A DNA stretch of 47,242 bases, taken from contig DATHOA010000127.1 in NCBI GenBank assembly GCA_035485475.1, forward strand, positions 1 to 47,242, read 5' to 3'. The stretch is from DAIDKA01 sp035485475. GTDB taxonomy: Bacteria > Pseudomonadota > Gammaproteobacteria > Steroidobacterales > Steroidobacteraceae. The notes beneath the pieces were generated by a model. It ran no database searches. It saw nothing but the letters and a program-made list of their open reading frames with translations, and had not been told where the DNA came from. Positions 7,076 to 19,019 of the stretch are shown piece after piece (the first letter of the stretch is position 1; the number at the start of each line of letters is the position of its first letter). The position numbers and the translations under genes are program-made.

Positions 7076-8584
7076 ATGCGAATAATGAGGAAAATCAGCG
7101 TGGTCGCAGCTGCCGTCGTGTGCGGCGGTTTCGCGAGCTACGCGGCGGCCCAGTCCAATTCGGACCTGCCGGATATCGGCACCCCGGCCGGCACCATCGC
7201 CAACCTCGACGATGAGTACCAGATCGGGCGCATGGTCATTCGCGAATTTCGCGAGCAGAACGAGATCCTCGAGGATCCGGAGGTCGCCGAATACGTTCAG
7301 AGCCTGGGCCTGCGGCTGTCCTCGCAGGCGCCGGACTCGAGCCGGATTTTCCATTATCTGGTGGCGCGCGAGAGCGACATCAACGCCGAGGCCCTGCCCG
7401 GCGCCTTCATTGTCGTCAACTACGGCACGATCCTCGCCAGCGAAAATGAATCCGAACTGGCCGGCGTGCTGGCCCACGAAACGGCCCACGTCACCCAACG
7501 CCACCTGGTCCGCAGTGCCCTGGCCTCGACTCATCAGAGCCTGGAGACCATGGCCGCCGTCCTGGGCGCCATTGCACTGGGTGCGGTGGGTGCCGGCCCG
7601 GCCGCGGTCGAGGGCGGCATCATGGCGGCCGAGGGCATGGGCGCGCAGATGCAGATCAACTTCACGCGCGACCAGGAATATGAGGCCGACCGCGTTGGTA
7701 TGACCTACCTCGCCCATGCCGGCTTCGATCCGCTGGGCATGCCGAACTTCTTCGAGGCCTTCTACCACCGCTACGGCTATGGCGAATCGAACATTCCGCG
7801 CATGCTGCTGGATCACCCGGTCACCAGCGAACGTATCGCCGAGGCGCGCAACCGCGCGGCCCAGATGGAACGGCCGAAGCATGTCGAGGACAGCGTGAAC
7901 TTCGCGCTGGTCCAGGAGCGGCTGCGGGTGCTCACGGCAACGGACGAATTTGATCTGCGCGGCTACTATGCCGGCCGCGTCAACACACCCCATCCGACCC
8001 TGGCGGCACGCTACGGACAGGCCCTGGCGCTGGTTCAGCGCAGTCATCCGGCCGATGCCATCCCCATCGTGCAGCCGCTGGTCAGCGCCAACCAGGGCGT
8101 GATCATGCTGCACACGCTGCTGGCCCAGGCGCAGATTGCCGCCGGCCAGGTGCCGGAGGGCCTGGCGACCTTCGCACGGGCCCTGGCGCTTTTCCCGCGC
8201 AATACTCCCCTCACCGTGCGCTATGCCGAGGCTCTCATCGCGGCCAACCAGGCCGCGAAGGCCCATGCACTGCTGCTGGATCTGTTCAACAACGAGCCGC
8301 CCACGCCCCCCGAGGTGCGCCTCACGGCGCTCGCCGCCAGCAGCGCGGGGGATGCCGGCGACGCCTATTACTACATGGGTGAGTACAACATCGAAAACGG
8401 ACAGTTTCAGCTGGCGACGCAGCAGCTGGAACTGGCACTGGCCTCCCCGGACCTCACGGTCGTGCAACGCAAACGCTTCCAGGCGCGCCTCAAGGAGGTT
8501 CGCGACGCCATCCTCGAGGACCGGCGTGCCCATGGTGGCCGATCGCCGAATACCGGCAACAACGGCGGTGCGGGCGGCGATTGA
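7076..8584 (+). CDS. BepA-like periplasmic M48 metalloprotease with TPR region
   Basis: After a signal peptide ending near SYAAAQS, a peptidase M48 domain carries the zinc motif HETAH (VLAHETAHVTQRH) and a downstream glutamate ligand in EYEADRVG. The C-terminal half (about residues 300-490) looks like tetratricopeptide repeats. This is the architecture of BepA/YfgC, which in E. coli degrades stalled LptD and works with the BAM complex. Residues MPNFFEAFYHRYG and LLDHPVTSERI fit the family. I start at ATG 7076, with CAGG just upstream; ATG 7085 (MRKISVV) is an alternative. The gene precedes mlaA, so two outer-membrane quality genes are neighbours. Confidence 0.88.
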   Translation: MRIMRKISVVAAAVVCGGFASYAAAQSNSDLPDIGTPAGTIANLDDEYQIGRMVIREFREQNEILEDPEVAEYVQSLGLRLSSQAPDSSRIFHYLVARESDINAEALPGAFIVVNYGTILASENESELAGVLAHETAHVTQRHLVRSALASTHQSLETMAAVLGAIALGAVGAGPAAVEGGIMAAEGMGAQMQINFTRDQEYEADRVGMTYLAHAGFDPLGMPNFFEAFYHRYGYGESNIPRMLLDHPVTSERIAEARNRAAQMERPKHVEDSVNFALVQERLRVLTATDEFDLRGYYAGRVNTPHPTLAARYGQALALVQRSHPADAIPIVQPLVSANQGVIMLHTLLAQAQIAAGQVPEGLATFARALALFPRNTPLTVRYAEALIAANQAAKAHALLLDLFNNEPPTPPEVRLTALAASSAGDAGDAYYYMGEYNIENGQFQLATQQLELALASPDLTVVQRKRFQARLKEVRDAILEDRRAHGGRSPNTGNNGGAGGD

Positions 8585-8652
8585 CGAGCGGCACCAAGTC
8601 GCCCGGTGGCGCTTGCTACACTACCGGCTACTTCACTTATTGTCGGTTTTCC

Positions 8653-9441
8653 ATGCACAGCAAATCTCGCCCGATCGCCCTGTGTGGCGCACTCTGTCTG
8701 CTCACGCTGCTGACCGCGTGTGCCACGCTACCTCCCGGTGCCACCAAGGATCCCCGCGATCCTATGGAACGCCTCAACCGCACCACCTTCAATTTCGACG
8801 ATGCGCTGGCCCACAAGGTGGCGCTGCCCATCGCCCGCGGCTACCAGGCGGTGACGCCGAAACTCATACGGCGAGGCATTGCCAACCTGTTCGAGAACGC
8901 CCATACGCCGGTGATCATCGTGAACGATCTGCTGCAGGCGAAATTCAAAATGATGGGTCTGGAAACCGCGCGGCTGGCGTTGAACAGCACGCTGGGCTTG
9001 GCCGGCCTGCTCGATCCGGCCACCGGGGTGGGTCTGCCGAAGGAAGACAATGATTTCGGGCGCACGCTGGGCACCTGGGGAATTCACCCCGGCCCCTACC
9101 TCGTATTGCCCCTGTTGGGACCCTCGGACTTTCGCGATGGCTTCGGCAAGCTCGTCGACGCATTCGGCGCGCCGCAGGACTACATCCACGACACGGCGAC
9201 TTTCTATTCAGTGGAAGCCCTAGGCCTGGTGAACACTTTCTCAGAATCGCTGCTGCCGACCTACCAGCTGCTGGACCAGCAGAACGCCTTTGACCGCTAC
9301 GCTTTTTCGCGCAATGCGTATCTGCAACAGCGCAGCTTCCTGATCCACGGCGACAACGGCAAGGTCGACCAGGAGGAACTGGATCTGCAGAAATCCTTGC
9401 AGGACGACTCCGCGCCGGCACCGGCACCGGCTGCGAAGTAA
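8653..9441 (+). CDS. mlaA: Outer-membrane lipoprotein MlaA (VacJ)
   Basis: This 262-residue protein has a lipoprotein signal with lipobox LTAC and the MlaA core: DPMERLNRTTFNFDD, the GLLDPAT..GLPKEDNDFGRTLGTWG segment and PYLVLPLLGPSDFRD. MlaA sits in the outer membrane, removes mislocalised phospholipids from the outer leaflet and passes them to MlaC. It ends in an Ala/Pro-rich tail. Its stop codon directly abuts the stop of convergent mlaB, so mlaA and mlaFEDCB meet tail to tail with no spacer. The start was chosen because the signal peptide begins there. Confidence 0.95.
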   Translation: MHSKSRPIALCGALCLLTLLTACATLPPGATKDPRDPMERLNRTTFNFDDALAHKVALPIARGYQAVTPKLIRRGIANLFENAHTPVIIVNDLLQAKFKMMGLETARLALNSTLGLAGLLDPATGVGLPKEDNDFGRTLGTWGIHPGPYLVLPLLGPSDFRDGFGKLVDAFGAPQDYIHDTATFYSVEALGLVNTFSESLLPTYQLLDQQNAFDRYAFSRNAYLQQRSFLIHGDNGKVDQEELDLQKSLQDDSAPAPAPAAK

Positions 9442-9759
9442 TCAGGCGACAGCGTCCGCCAGTACTTCCGAAACCTCGCTGAGGTGCGCAATGGCGCTGA
9501 TCTGCGTCGGAAGATTGGTGAACTTCAGGTGCCGCCCGTGCTGGTGAGCCCAGCGGCGCCATTCAATCAGCACCGCGAGCCCGGCACTGTCGGCATTGGG
9601 AACTGCTGAACAATCCACGACGATCGTGGGGCTGCCGTCGCTGACAAAACAGGCGACGCCAGCCTCACAGACGCGGCGCGCGGTCTCAAACGTCAGCGCC
9701 GAACCGACCGAAATGTGCCCTGGCGATGCGACGGTCACCTGAGGGTCAAATTCCTTCAA
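9442..9759 (-). CDS. mlaB: STAS-domain protein MlaB
   Basis: This 105-residue STAS protein contains the NADSAGLAVLIEW segment, which corresponds to the conserved serine helix of anti-sigma-antagonist-like folds. In the Mla complex, MlaB binds the ATPase MlaF and is needed for transporter assembly and activity. It is the last gene of mlaFEDCB and begins 5 bp after mlaC. Identification rests on the short STAS fold plus position. Confidence 0.88.
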   Translation of the reverse strand: MKEFDPQVTVASPGHISVGSALTFETARRVCEAGVACFVSDGSPTIVVDCSAVPNADSAGLAVLIEWRRWAHQHGRHLKFTNLPTQISAIAHLSEVSEVLADAVA

Positions 9760-9764
9760 TGGCG

Positions 9765-10442
9765 TTACTTCGCCGCCGGCAGGGCCGCGGGGCGTTCGCC
9801 GGATTCCAGCCGGGTGATCACCGCGTCGAGACCCTTCTGGTCGATCTGGGCGGCGAAGTCATCGCGGAAGCTCTTCACATAGCTGATGCCTTCAATCTTG
9901 ACGTCCCAGGCCTTCCAGCCCTCGGGAGTCTTGTGCAGCACGTAGATGACCGGCACCGTCGTGCCGTCGTCGCGATTGATGGTGGTGCTCACGCTGGCCT
10001 GGTCGGCCCCCGGATCAACGTGGCCCGGCTGGACCTTCAACTTGTTGGCCGTGAAGTTGACCAGTGCATTGCCATAGTTCTGCAGCATCGAATCCTGGAA
10101 GGCCTTGATGAAGCGCGTGCGTTGGTCTTCCGAGGCGGTGCGCCAATACTTGCCCAGCACCAGCTGCGCGGAGTAGCGCGTATCGAAGTACGGCAACAGG
10201 TACTTGTCAGCCAGCGCCCGCACATTGTTTGGATTGTTGACGTACGCGGAACGATTGGCGTCCAGCTCCTTGAGAATGCTGGATGCGACATCCTGGATCA
10301 GCTGCGTGGGATCCTGATTGTTGATGGCCGTGCCGGCGGGGGCCGCGGCCGCCGCCGCCTGGGCCGCCATGCCGCCCAAACCCGACAGCAGCACGAGCCC
10401 CAGCGCACCCAGTGTGGTCTTCAGTCGCAGATTCGCTTTCAC
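9765..10442 (-). CDS. mlaC: Periplasmic phospholipid-binding protein MlaC
   Basis: This 225-residue exported protein has a signal peptide (MKANLRLKTTLGALGLVLLSGLG..). The MlaC core includes LADKYLLPYFDTRYSAQLVLGKYWRTAS and the WKAWDVKIEGISYVKSFR segment near the C-terminus. It ferries phospholipids across the periplasm between MlaA and the MlaFEDB complex. Its start overlaps the mlaD stop by 4 nt. Confidence 0.95.
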   Translation of the reverse strand: MKANLRLKTTLGALGLVLLSGLGGMAAQAAAAAAPAGTAINNQDPTQLIQDVASSILKELDANRSAYVNNPNNVRALADKYLLPYFDTRYSAQLVLGKYWRTASEDQRTRFIKAFQDSMLQNYGNALVNFTANKLKVQPGHVDPGADQASVSTTINRDDGTTVPVIYVLHKTPEGWKAWDVKIEGISYVKSFRDDFAAQIDQKGLDAVITRLESGERPAALPAAK

Positions 10443-10981
10443 TTCGATGTCCCCTTTTTCGGCGCCGAAGAGCCGGTGTTGGCAGCCGGAGCGCTGGAGT
10501 CGCCAGCATCCTGGCCCTTGCTGGCCTGGCCGGAGAAGAACTTGTTGATGAGGTTCTCCAATACCAGCGCCGATTGCGTCAAAGTGATTTGACTCCCCTC
10601 CTTGAGGAAGGTTTCCGAACCGCCCGCACCGACGGCCACGTACTTGCCACCGAGCAGACCCTGGGTCTGGATGCTGGCATCACTGTCGTCCGGAATCTTG
10701 CCGTACTGCGGATCGATGCGCATCTTGACCACCGCCTTGTAGGTAGTCCAGTCAATGCGCACGCTTTCCACCTCTCCCAGGTTGACGCCGGCCATCGTCA
10801 CGGGCGCACCCACCTTCAGATCGCCCACATTGTCGAATGCGGCGGTGATGTGGAATCCAGCCTTGGTCTGCGCAAGCTTCAGTCCGCTTGATGGCAGCTG
10901 GGTCGTCAGGAACAGCAACGAGATAAAGCCCAGGACGACGAACAGTCCCGTGCCAATTTCAATTCCACGATTCGGGCGCAT
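10439..10981 (-). CDS. mlaD: MCE-domain protein MlaD
   Basis: This 180-residue protein has one N-terminal membrane helix (GIEIGTGLFVVLGFISLLFLT) and a single MCE domain. Typical strands are FDNVGDLKVGAPVTMAGVNLGEV and ASIQTQGLLGGKYVAV. MlaD forms a hexameric ring on the periplasmic face of MlaE and binds lipid. The C-terminal 25 residues are Ser/Ala/Gly-rich and probably disordered. Confidence 0.95.
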   Translation of the reverse strand: MRPNRGIEIGTGLFVVLGFISLLFLTTQLPSSGLKLAQTKAGFHITAAFDNVGDLKVGAPVTMAGVNLGEVESVRIDWTTYKAVVKMRIDPQYGKIPDDSDASIQTQGLLGGKYVAVGAGGSETFLKEGSQITLTQSALVLENLINKFFSGQASKGQDAGDSSAPAANTGSSAPKKGTSK

Positions 10982-11016
10982 GTAAATCCTCGATCAGTGC
11001 ATGGCCGCCGCGACGC

Positions 11017-11784
11017 TCAGATGAACGCCGCAGTCAGCATGTAATCCAGCAACAGGATCAATACGGAAGAGGCAACGACGGTGCGCGTCGTCGCCAGGCC
11101 CACCCCTTCGGCGGTGGGTTCAGCGTGATAACCCTCGTAAACGGCGATCAGGCTGCAGATGAACCCGAACACCACGCTCTTGACGATGCCTTCCTTGACA
11201 TCGTGCAGGCTGACGGCACTTTGCATCTGGGACCAGAACGAACCGTTGTCGACGCGCAGCATCTGCACGCCCACCAGGTGCGCGCCGAACAGGCCGACGA
11301 CATCATAGACCGCGGTCAGCAACGGCATCGAAATCAATCCGCCCAGAAAGCGCGGCGCGACCACGTAGCGCAAGGGATCCACGGCCATCATCTGCATCGC
11401 CGTGAGCTGATCGGTGGCGCGCATCAGGCCGATCTCCGAAGTCAGCGCGGTGCCGGCGCGGCCGGCGAACAGCAGTGCCGTGAGCACCGGCCCGAGTTCC
11501 TTGAGCAGCGCGAGCGCGGCCGCGAAGCCGAGCGCGTCCTCGGAACCAAAGCGCTGCAGCAGATTGAAGCCCAGCAGGGCAAGCACCATGCCGGTGAACA
11601 GGCCCGAAAGCATGATGATGACCAGCGAGCGACCGCCGGCATTGTAGATCTGGTAGATGACCAGATTCGGGCGGGCCAGCACCCGTCCGCACTGCACGCC
11701 CATTTCCGCAAAGAAAATCGCGATCCGGCCGATATGCGCCAGGGTCCGCAGGATCAGGCCATCCCCTACCACCGCTGCGGTCAT
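11017..11784 (-). CDS. mlaE: Mla ABC permease MlaE
   Basis: This 255-residue integral membrane permease has several hydrophobic helices and the family signature GLFTGMVLALLGFNLLQRFG...LLKELGPVLTALLFAGRAGTALTSEIG (shown in part). It forms the membrane core of the MlaFEDB phospholipid transporter. It overlaps mlaF by 4 nt, and mlaD follows after 35 bp. Confidence 0.96.
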   Translation of the reverse strand: MTAAVVGDGLILRTLAHIGRIAIFFAEMGVQCGRVLARPNLVIYQIYNAGGRSLVIIMLSGLFTGMVLALLGFNLLQRFGSEDALGFAAALALLKELGPVLTALLFAGRAGTALTSEIGLMRATDQLTAMQMMAVDPLRYVVAPRFLGGLISMPLLTAVYDVVGLFGAHLVGVQMLRVDNGSFWSQMQSAVSLHDVKEGIVKSVVFGFICSLIAVYEGYHAEPTAEGVGLATTRTVVASSVLILLLDYMLTAAFI

Positions 11785-12611
11785 GCCCCGCCTCCAGCTT
11801 GAACCGCGGACGCATCCGCCAGGAATTGCTGCGTCAGGTCGGGCGCCGGATAGTGGAACGGTGAGGGCCCATCCGGATCCCCACTCATGAACTGGCGCAC
11901 GATTGGCGACTGGCTGCCGGCCAGCTCCTTGGGCGTTCCGGCCGCCACGATCGTGCCGGCTGCCATCAGGTAACTGCGATGCGCGATGCTCGATAGCTCG
12001 TTCACGTCGTGGGAAACAATGATGCTGGTGATTCCCAGCGTCTTGTTCAATTGCTGGATCAATCGCAGGATGACCCCCAGTGCAATCGGATCGAGGCCAA
12101 CGAAAGGCTCATCGTAGATCAGCAGTTCCGGGTCCATGACCACGGCCCGGGCGAGCGCCACCCGGCGCGCCATCCCGCCCGACAGCTCCTCGGGCATCAG
12201 CTCGGCCGCGCCGCGCAGGCCCACGGCGTTCAGCTTCGTGAGCACCAGGTTACGGATCAGACACTCCGACAGGTCGGTGTGTTCGCGCAGCGGAAAGGCT
12301 ACGTTCTCGAACACATCCATGTCGCTCAGCAGCGCGCTGTCCTGGAACAGCATGCCGGTACGCTTGCGCATGGCGAAGACCTGGTGCGAGTTCAGCTCGG
12401 CGACATTCTCACCAAAGACTATGACTTCGCCACGATCGGCATAGATCTGCGCCGTGATCAGCCGCAGCAATGTGGTCTTACCCGTGCCGCTGGGACCCAT
12501 CACGGCCGTGATCTGCCCTTTCATCGCCTGCAGTGACAGGCCCGAGAAAATGGTCCGCTCGCGCACTGCGTAGTGCGCGTCGCGGACGTCCACGATGATT
12601 TCGTCAGTCAC
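11781..12611 (-). CDS. mlaF: Mla ABC ATPase MlaF
   Basis: This 276-residue ABC ATPase has Walker A GPSGTGKTTLL, signature LSGGMARRVALARA, Walker B LLIYDEPFVGLDP and the H-loop SHDV. It drives lipid movement by MlaFEDB. The start is GTG, 15 bp after the aldolase stop, with only a distant ribosome-binding site (GAGG). This suggests read-through transcription from the aldolase gene. The C-terminal extension (about residues 245-276) fits the MlaF tail that wraps the neighbouring subunit. Confidence 0.95.
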   Translation of the reverse strand: MTDEIIVDVRDAHYAVRERTIFSGLSLQAMKGQITAVMGPSGTGKTTLLRLITAQIYADRGEVIVFGENVAELNSHQVFAMRKRTGMLFQDSALLSDMDVFENVAFPLREHTDLSECLIRNLVLTKLNAVGLRGAAELMPEELSGGMARRVALARAVVMDPELLIYDEPFVGLDPIALGVILRLIQQLNKTLGITSIIVSHDVNELSSIAHRSYLMAAGTIVAAGTPKELAGSQSPIVRQFMSGDPDGPSPFHYPAPDLTQQFLADASAVQAGGGA

Positions 12612-12626
12612 GTGTTTGAATGTGCC

Positions 12627-13649
12627 TCAGGCGGCCTTGTTTTCCATGTCCGCGGTGTAACGCCCGGTAGTGGCGAGGCTGTTCAGCCGCGCGCGCTTCA
12701 GATATTCCTTCTGCCCGACGGCATATCCGGCCGCATTGCCACCCCAGCCCTTCAGAGCCGCATCCTGCAAGGCGCGGCCATAGCTGAAAGTCAGGCTCCA
12801 GGGCAGCCCGCTGATCTGGTTCATCAGCGACAGGTGCAGGGTCGCTTCCTGCGAGGCCTGGCCGCCGGACAGGAAGGCGATTCCCGGCACGGCGGCCGGA
12901 ACATGGCGCCTCAGGCAGCGCACGGTTGCCTGCGCGACCTGCTCCGGGGAGGCTCGATTCGCCGCCTTCTTGCCAGAAATCACCATATTGGGCTTGAGTA
13001 TCATGCCTTCGAGGTAAACGCGCTGTTTGTGCAGCTGATCAAATACCACCTGCAGTGTCTCATTCGTGACCGCCTCGCATCGCTCTATCGAATGATCACC
13101 GTCCATGAGCACTTCAGGTTCGACCACCGGGACGATCTGCTGCTCCTGGCACAACGCCGCGTAGCGCGCCAGTGCCTGGGCGTTGGCCTCGATCGCATAG
13201 GCGCTGGGAATATCCTTGCCGATGTCGATCACCGCGCGCCACTTGGCGAAGCGCGCACCGAGCTTGTAATACTCCTGCAGACGCTCACGCAGACCATCCA
13301 GTCCCTCGGTGATGGTCTCGCCGGGCAAGCCCGCAAAGGGCTTGGCACCCAGGTCGACCTTGATTCCGGGGAACACGCCGATGCGGGTCAGATACTCCGC
13401 GAAGTTCACCCCGTCCGAGGTTTTCTGGCGGATGGTCTCGTCGTAGAGAATCACCCCGCTCACCCACTCCTGCGCCCCGGGGGCGGTCAGCAGCATATCG
13501 CGATAGGTGCGCCGATGTTCCTCGGTCGAGTCCAGCTTGATGCTGTCGAAGCGCTTCTTGATGGTGCTCGAGCTTTCATCGGCAGCGAGCAGACCCTTGC
13601 CCTTGACGACCATGCCACGGGCAACTTTTTCCAGATCGCTGAGATTCAT
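12627..13649 (-). CDS. Class I fructose-bisphosphate aldolase
   Basis: This 340-residue protein is a eukaryote-like class I aldolase. It has the N-terminal KGKGLLAADESSSTI segment, VPVVEPEVL, the Schiff-base lysine at residue 219 (GMILKPNMV) and the phosphate-binding FLSGGQ. It cleaves fructose 1,6-bisphosphate without a metal. The ATG at 13649 follows a strong AAGGGGG site; an upstream in-frame extension is not family-like. It is divergent from the SUF operon and apparently leads the mla genes, an unusual pairing. Confidence 0.96.
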   Translation of the reverse strand: MNLSDLEKVARGMVVKGKGLLAADESSSTIKKRFDSIKLDSTEEHRRTYRDMLLTAPGAQEWVSGVILYDETIRQKTSDGVNFAEYLTRIGVFPGIKVDLGAKPFAGLPGETITEGLDGLRERLQEYYKLGARFAKWRAVIDIGKDIPSAYAIEANAQALARYAALCQEQQIVPVVEPEVLMDGDHSIERCEAVTNETLQVVFDQLHKQRVYLEGMILKPNMVISGKKAANRASPEQVAQATVRCLRRHVPAAVPGIAFLSGGQASQEATLHLSLMNQISGLPWSLTFSYGRALQDAALKGWGGNAAGYAVGQKEYLKRARLNSLATTGRYTADMENKAA

Positions 13650-13750
13650 TGTCGCGTACCCCCTTAGGTACTGATCAAGGAGCCAGATTCGGCTGCCGGA
13701 GAATACCAAATCGGCATGACACACTGTCCCGGCCTGCCGCGATGCAGCGA

Positions 13751-13780
13751 TTGGATTTAGGAGCTAAAGAGTACTAAAAT
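13751..13780 (+). promoter_or_regulatory. Likely promoter of the SUF operon
   Basis: TTGGAT (13751-13756) and TAAAAT (13775-13780) are separated by 18 bp, placing transcription start near 13787 and leaving a leader of about 37 nt before the regulator gene. The -10 box lies inside the IscR-like operator, so regulator binding would block polymerase. Confidence 0.6.
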
Positions 13781-13790
13781 AGTCCTACTT
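13766..13790 (+). promoter_or_regulatory. IscR/Rrf2-type operator overlapping the SUF promoter
   Basis: The core TACTAAAATAGTC (13772-13784) differs by one base from the centre of the type 1 IscR site (GACT-AAA-YAGTC form). The half sites ACTA and TAGT flank AAA, with weaker symmetry further out. Position over the -10 box and in front of an Rrf2 gene suggests autorepression by the cluster-bearing regulator. The match to the outer consensus is poor. Confidence 0.6.
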
Positions 13791-13823
13791 ATCCCAAGCC
13801 GGCGCTTACGGTACTCCGAATCC

Positions 13824-14280
13824 ATGTTACGCATCAGCAAGTTGACCGACTATGCCACGGTGGTCCTGGCCGCCCTGGCCGAACAGCCGGACCAGCTGCG
13901 GACCGCGGCGGCGCTGGCTGGACGCACCCGCATCGCGGCACCGACCGTGAGCAAACTGCTCAAGCAGCTGCACCGGGCCGGGCTTTTGACTTCAACACGC
14001 GGCTTGCACGGGGGCTACCAGCTGGCCCGCGCCCCGGCCCAGATCACGGTCGCGGCCATACTCGACGCCCTGGAGGGGCCCATCGCCCTCACCGACTGCT
14101 CCAGCGGCCACGGACAGTGCGGTATCGAGCACAACTGCCGGGTCGCCCCGGTGTGGCAGCGATTGAACGCGGCCATCCGCCGCGCCTTGAGTGACGTGAC
14201 ATTGGCTGAACTGGCTGGCCTCGACGCCGTGCAACCCCGATTACCCATCCTCGAACATGAAATCAAATTCGCAGCCCGCC

Positions 14281-14288
<8 letters not shown>
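13824..14288 (+). CDS. Rrf2-family SUF operon regulator
   Basis: This 154-residue protein has an Rrf2 winged helix (MLRISKLTDYATVVLAALA and TVSKLLKQLHRAGLLTSTRGLHGGYQLAR). It then carries three cysteines at residues 92, 99 and 105 (DCSSGHGQCGIEHNC), the usual [Fe-S] ligands of this family. It matches the gammaproteobacterial SUF regulator of Xanthomonas type rather than cyanobacterial SufR. It probably senses Fe-S sufficiency and represses its own operon through the site at 13766-13790. Its last 8 bp overlap sufB. Confidence 0.94.
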
Positions 14289-15726
<1,438 letters not shown>

Positions 15727-15757
15727 AGATTCAGATCATTTTTCGGATAATTTCATC

Positions 15758-16507
15758 ATGTTGATAGTTGAAAACCTGCACGTCTGCGTCGGCGCCACCG
15801 CGGTGCTCAAGGGCCTGACACTCACCGTTCCCACCGGCGAAGTGCACGCCATCATGGGTCCGAACGGCTCGGGCAAGAGCACCCTCGCGTATGTACTCGC
15901 CGGCCGTCCGGGCTATACCGTCACCGCCGGCACCGTCACCTACGATGGCCAGGATCTGCTGGCGCTGGCGCCGGAGGAGCGGGCACGCAGTGGCGTGTTC
16001 CTGGGCTTCCAGTACCCGGTCGAAATCCCCGGCGTGAACAATGTCTACCTGCTCAAGGCGGCCCTCAACGCGCAGCGCAAGCAGCGTGGCCTGCAGGAAG
16101 TGGACGCTTTTGAGTTCCTGGGTGTGGTGCGCGAGAAGATGCAGCTGATGCAGATGCCGGAAACCTTCCTGTCGCGTGGCGTCAATGAAGGCTTCTCCGG
16201 CGGCGAGAAAAAGCGCAACGAGATCCTGCAGATGCTGGTGCTCGAGCCACGCCTGGCCATCCTGGATGAGACCGACTCGGGGCTCGACATCGACGCCCTG
16301 AAGGTCGTCGCGACCGGGGTCAACAGCCTACGCGGCGCAGAGCGCTCCATCGTGCTGGTCACGCACTACCAGCGTCTGCTGGATCACATCGTGCCCGACA
16401 AGGTGCACGTGCTGGCCGGCGGGCGCATTCTGCGCAGCGGCGATCACACGCTGGCCCATGAGCTGGAACGGCGCGGCTACGACTGGGTGATCAGCGAGGC
16501 GGCATGA
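15758..16507 (+). CDS. sufC: SUF ATPase SufC
   Basis: This 249-residue ABC-type ATPase has Walker A GPNGSGKSTLAYVLAG. It also has the SufC-specific FLGFQYPVEIPGV segment, signature FSGGEKKRNEILQM, and Walker B AILDETDSGLDIDAL. It powers the conformational change of SufBC2D. Its end overlaps sufD by 4 nt. The start was chosen at MLIVENLHV, the common family start. Confidence 0.97.
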   Translation: MLIVENLHVCVGATAVLKGLTLTVPTGEVHAIMGPNGSGKSTLAYVLAGRPGYTVTAGTVTYDGQDLLALAPEERARSGVFLGFQYPVEIPGVNNVYLLKAALNAQRKQRGLQEVDAFEFLGVVREKMQLMQMPETFLSRGVNEGFSGGEKKRNEILQMLVLEPRLAILDETDSGLDIDALKVVATGVNSLRGAERSIVLVTHYQRLLDHIVPDKVHVLAGGRILRSGDHTLAHELERRGYDWVISEAA

Positions 16508-17765
16508 GCAGTCCCCTCCTCACCCGTATCGCGGCCGAGCACGCTGCGGCGCTCGCCGCGCAGCCACCCGCACCGGCGTCCCTCGCGCATCGCCGCAAGG
16601 CCCTGCAGGGGCTGCTGGAGCGCGGCCTGCCCACGGTGCGCGATGAAAACTGGCGCTATGCGAACCTGCGCATTCTCGAGAAGGCGAACTTCACCCCCGG
16701 CACGGCGGCGGGCAGCGCTGACGGCATCGATCTGCCGGCTGCCATCGAGGGTTTCACGCGCTTTGTCTTCATCGACGGCCAGTTTGCGCCGCAGCTGTCG
16801 GCACCGACCGGGGCCCTCGGTGCGGCAACCCTGACGCGCCTGCAGGGCGAACTGCCCACCGACCAGCAGGCCTTCGCGTTGCTGAACGAAGCCTTCGCCA
16901 CCGACGGGGCCGACATTCAAGTCACGGCCGGCGCGGCCACGGTCGACATCGAAGTGCTGTTCTACAGCGCCGCGCCGACGGCGGCCTATCCGCGCCTGAA
17001 TGTGCGCCTGGGCGCCAATGCGCGCCTGCGCCTGATCGAACGCCACGTGGGCAAAGTGACCACGCCCCAGTTCATCAACTCGGTGGTGCGTGTCGAATTG
17101 GCGGCCGGGGCTGCGTTCAATCACTACCGGCTGCAGGAGACCGGTGCTGCGACCTCCTGGACGGATACGCTACGCGCGACAGTCGCGCGTGATGCCAGCT
17201 ACCACCTGCACCTGCTGCAGGTGGGCGCGCTGGCCGCGCGCTCGACGGTTGACGTGGAGCTGGCCGGAGCGGCAGCCAGCACCCGGATCGATACCGTCGC
17301 GCTCGCCGATGGTCCGCAGGTTCATGACACCATGATTGTCGTCGATCACAAGGCCACGCATACCCGCACCGAGGAGAACTTCCGCGGCATTGCCGGCGGC
17401 CGTGCCCGGATCGGCTTCAATGGTCTGATCATCGTGCGTGACAGCGCGCACCATGCCGATTCGGCGCAGTCCCTGAAGGGCCTGATCGCCGGCAGTGAGG
17501 CCGAGATCGATCTGCGCCCGCAGCTGGAGATCCACACCGATGAGGTGCGCTGCAGCCACGGCGCCACCACCGGCAAGCTCGATGACACCATGCTGTTCTA
17601 TCTGCTGAGCCGCGGCATCACAGCCGAGGTCGCCCAGCGCCTGCTCAAATGGGCCTTCATCACCGACGTGGTGGCGAAGATCGACGTCCCGGCGCTGCGC
17701 ACCCATGTGCAGCGCAGCCTCGCCAGCCATATGCAGGATGCACAGAGCCTGCAGGAGCTGCTGTC

Positions 17766-17769
<4 letters not shown>
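16504..17769 (+). CDS. sufD: Fe-S cluster assembly protein SufD
   Basis: This 421-residue protein is the diverged partner of SufB. It has the right-handed beta-helix core and the C-terminal block RSRP-like region seen here as LEIHTDEVRCSHGATTGKLD, followed by LFYLLSRGI and the LLKWAFITDVV helix. The conserved Cys-His pair in RCSHGAT is intact. It overlaps sufC and sufS by 4 nt on each side, so the three are tightly coupled. Confidence 0.96.
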
Positions 17770-19018
<1,249 letters not shown>

Positions 19019-19019
<1 letters not shown>

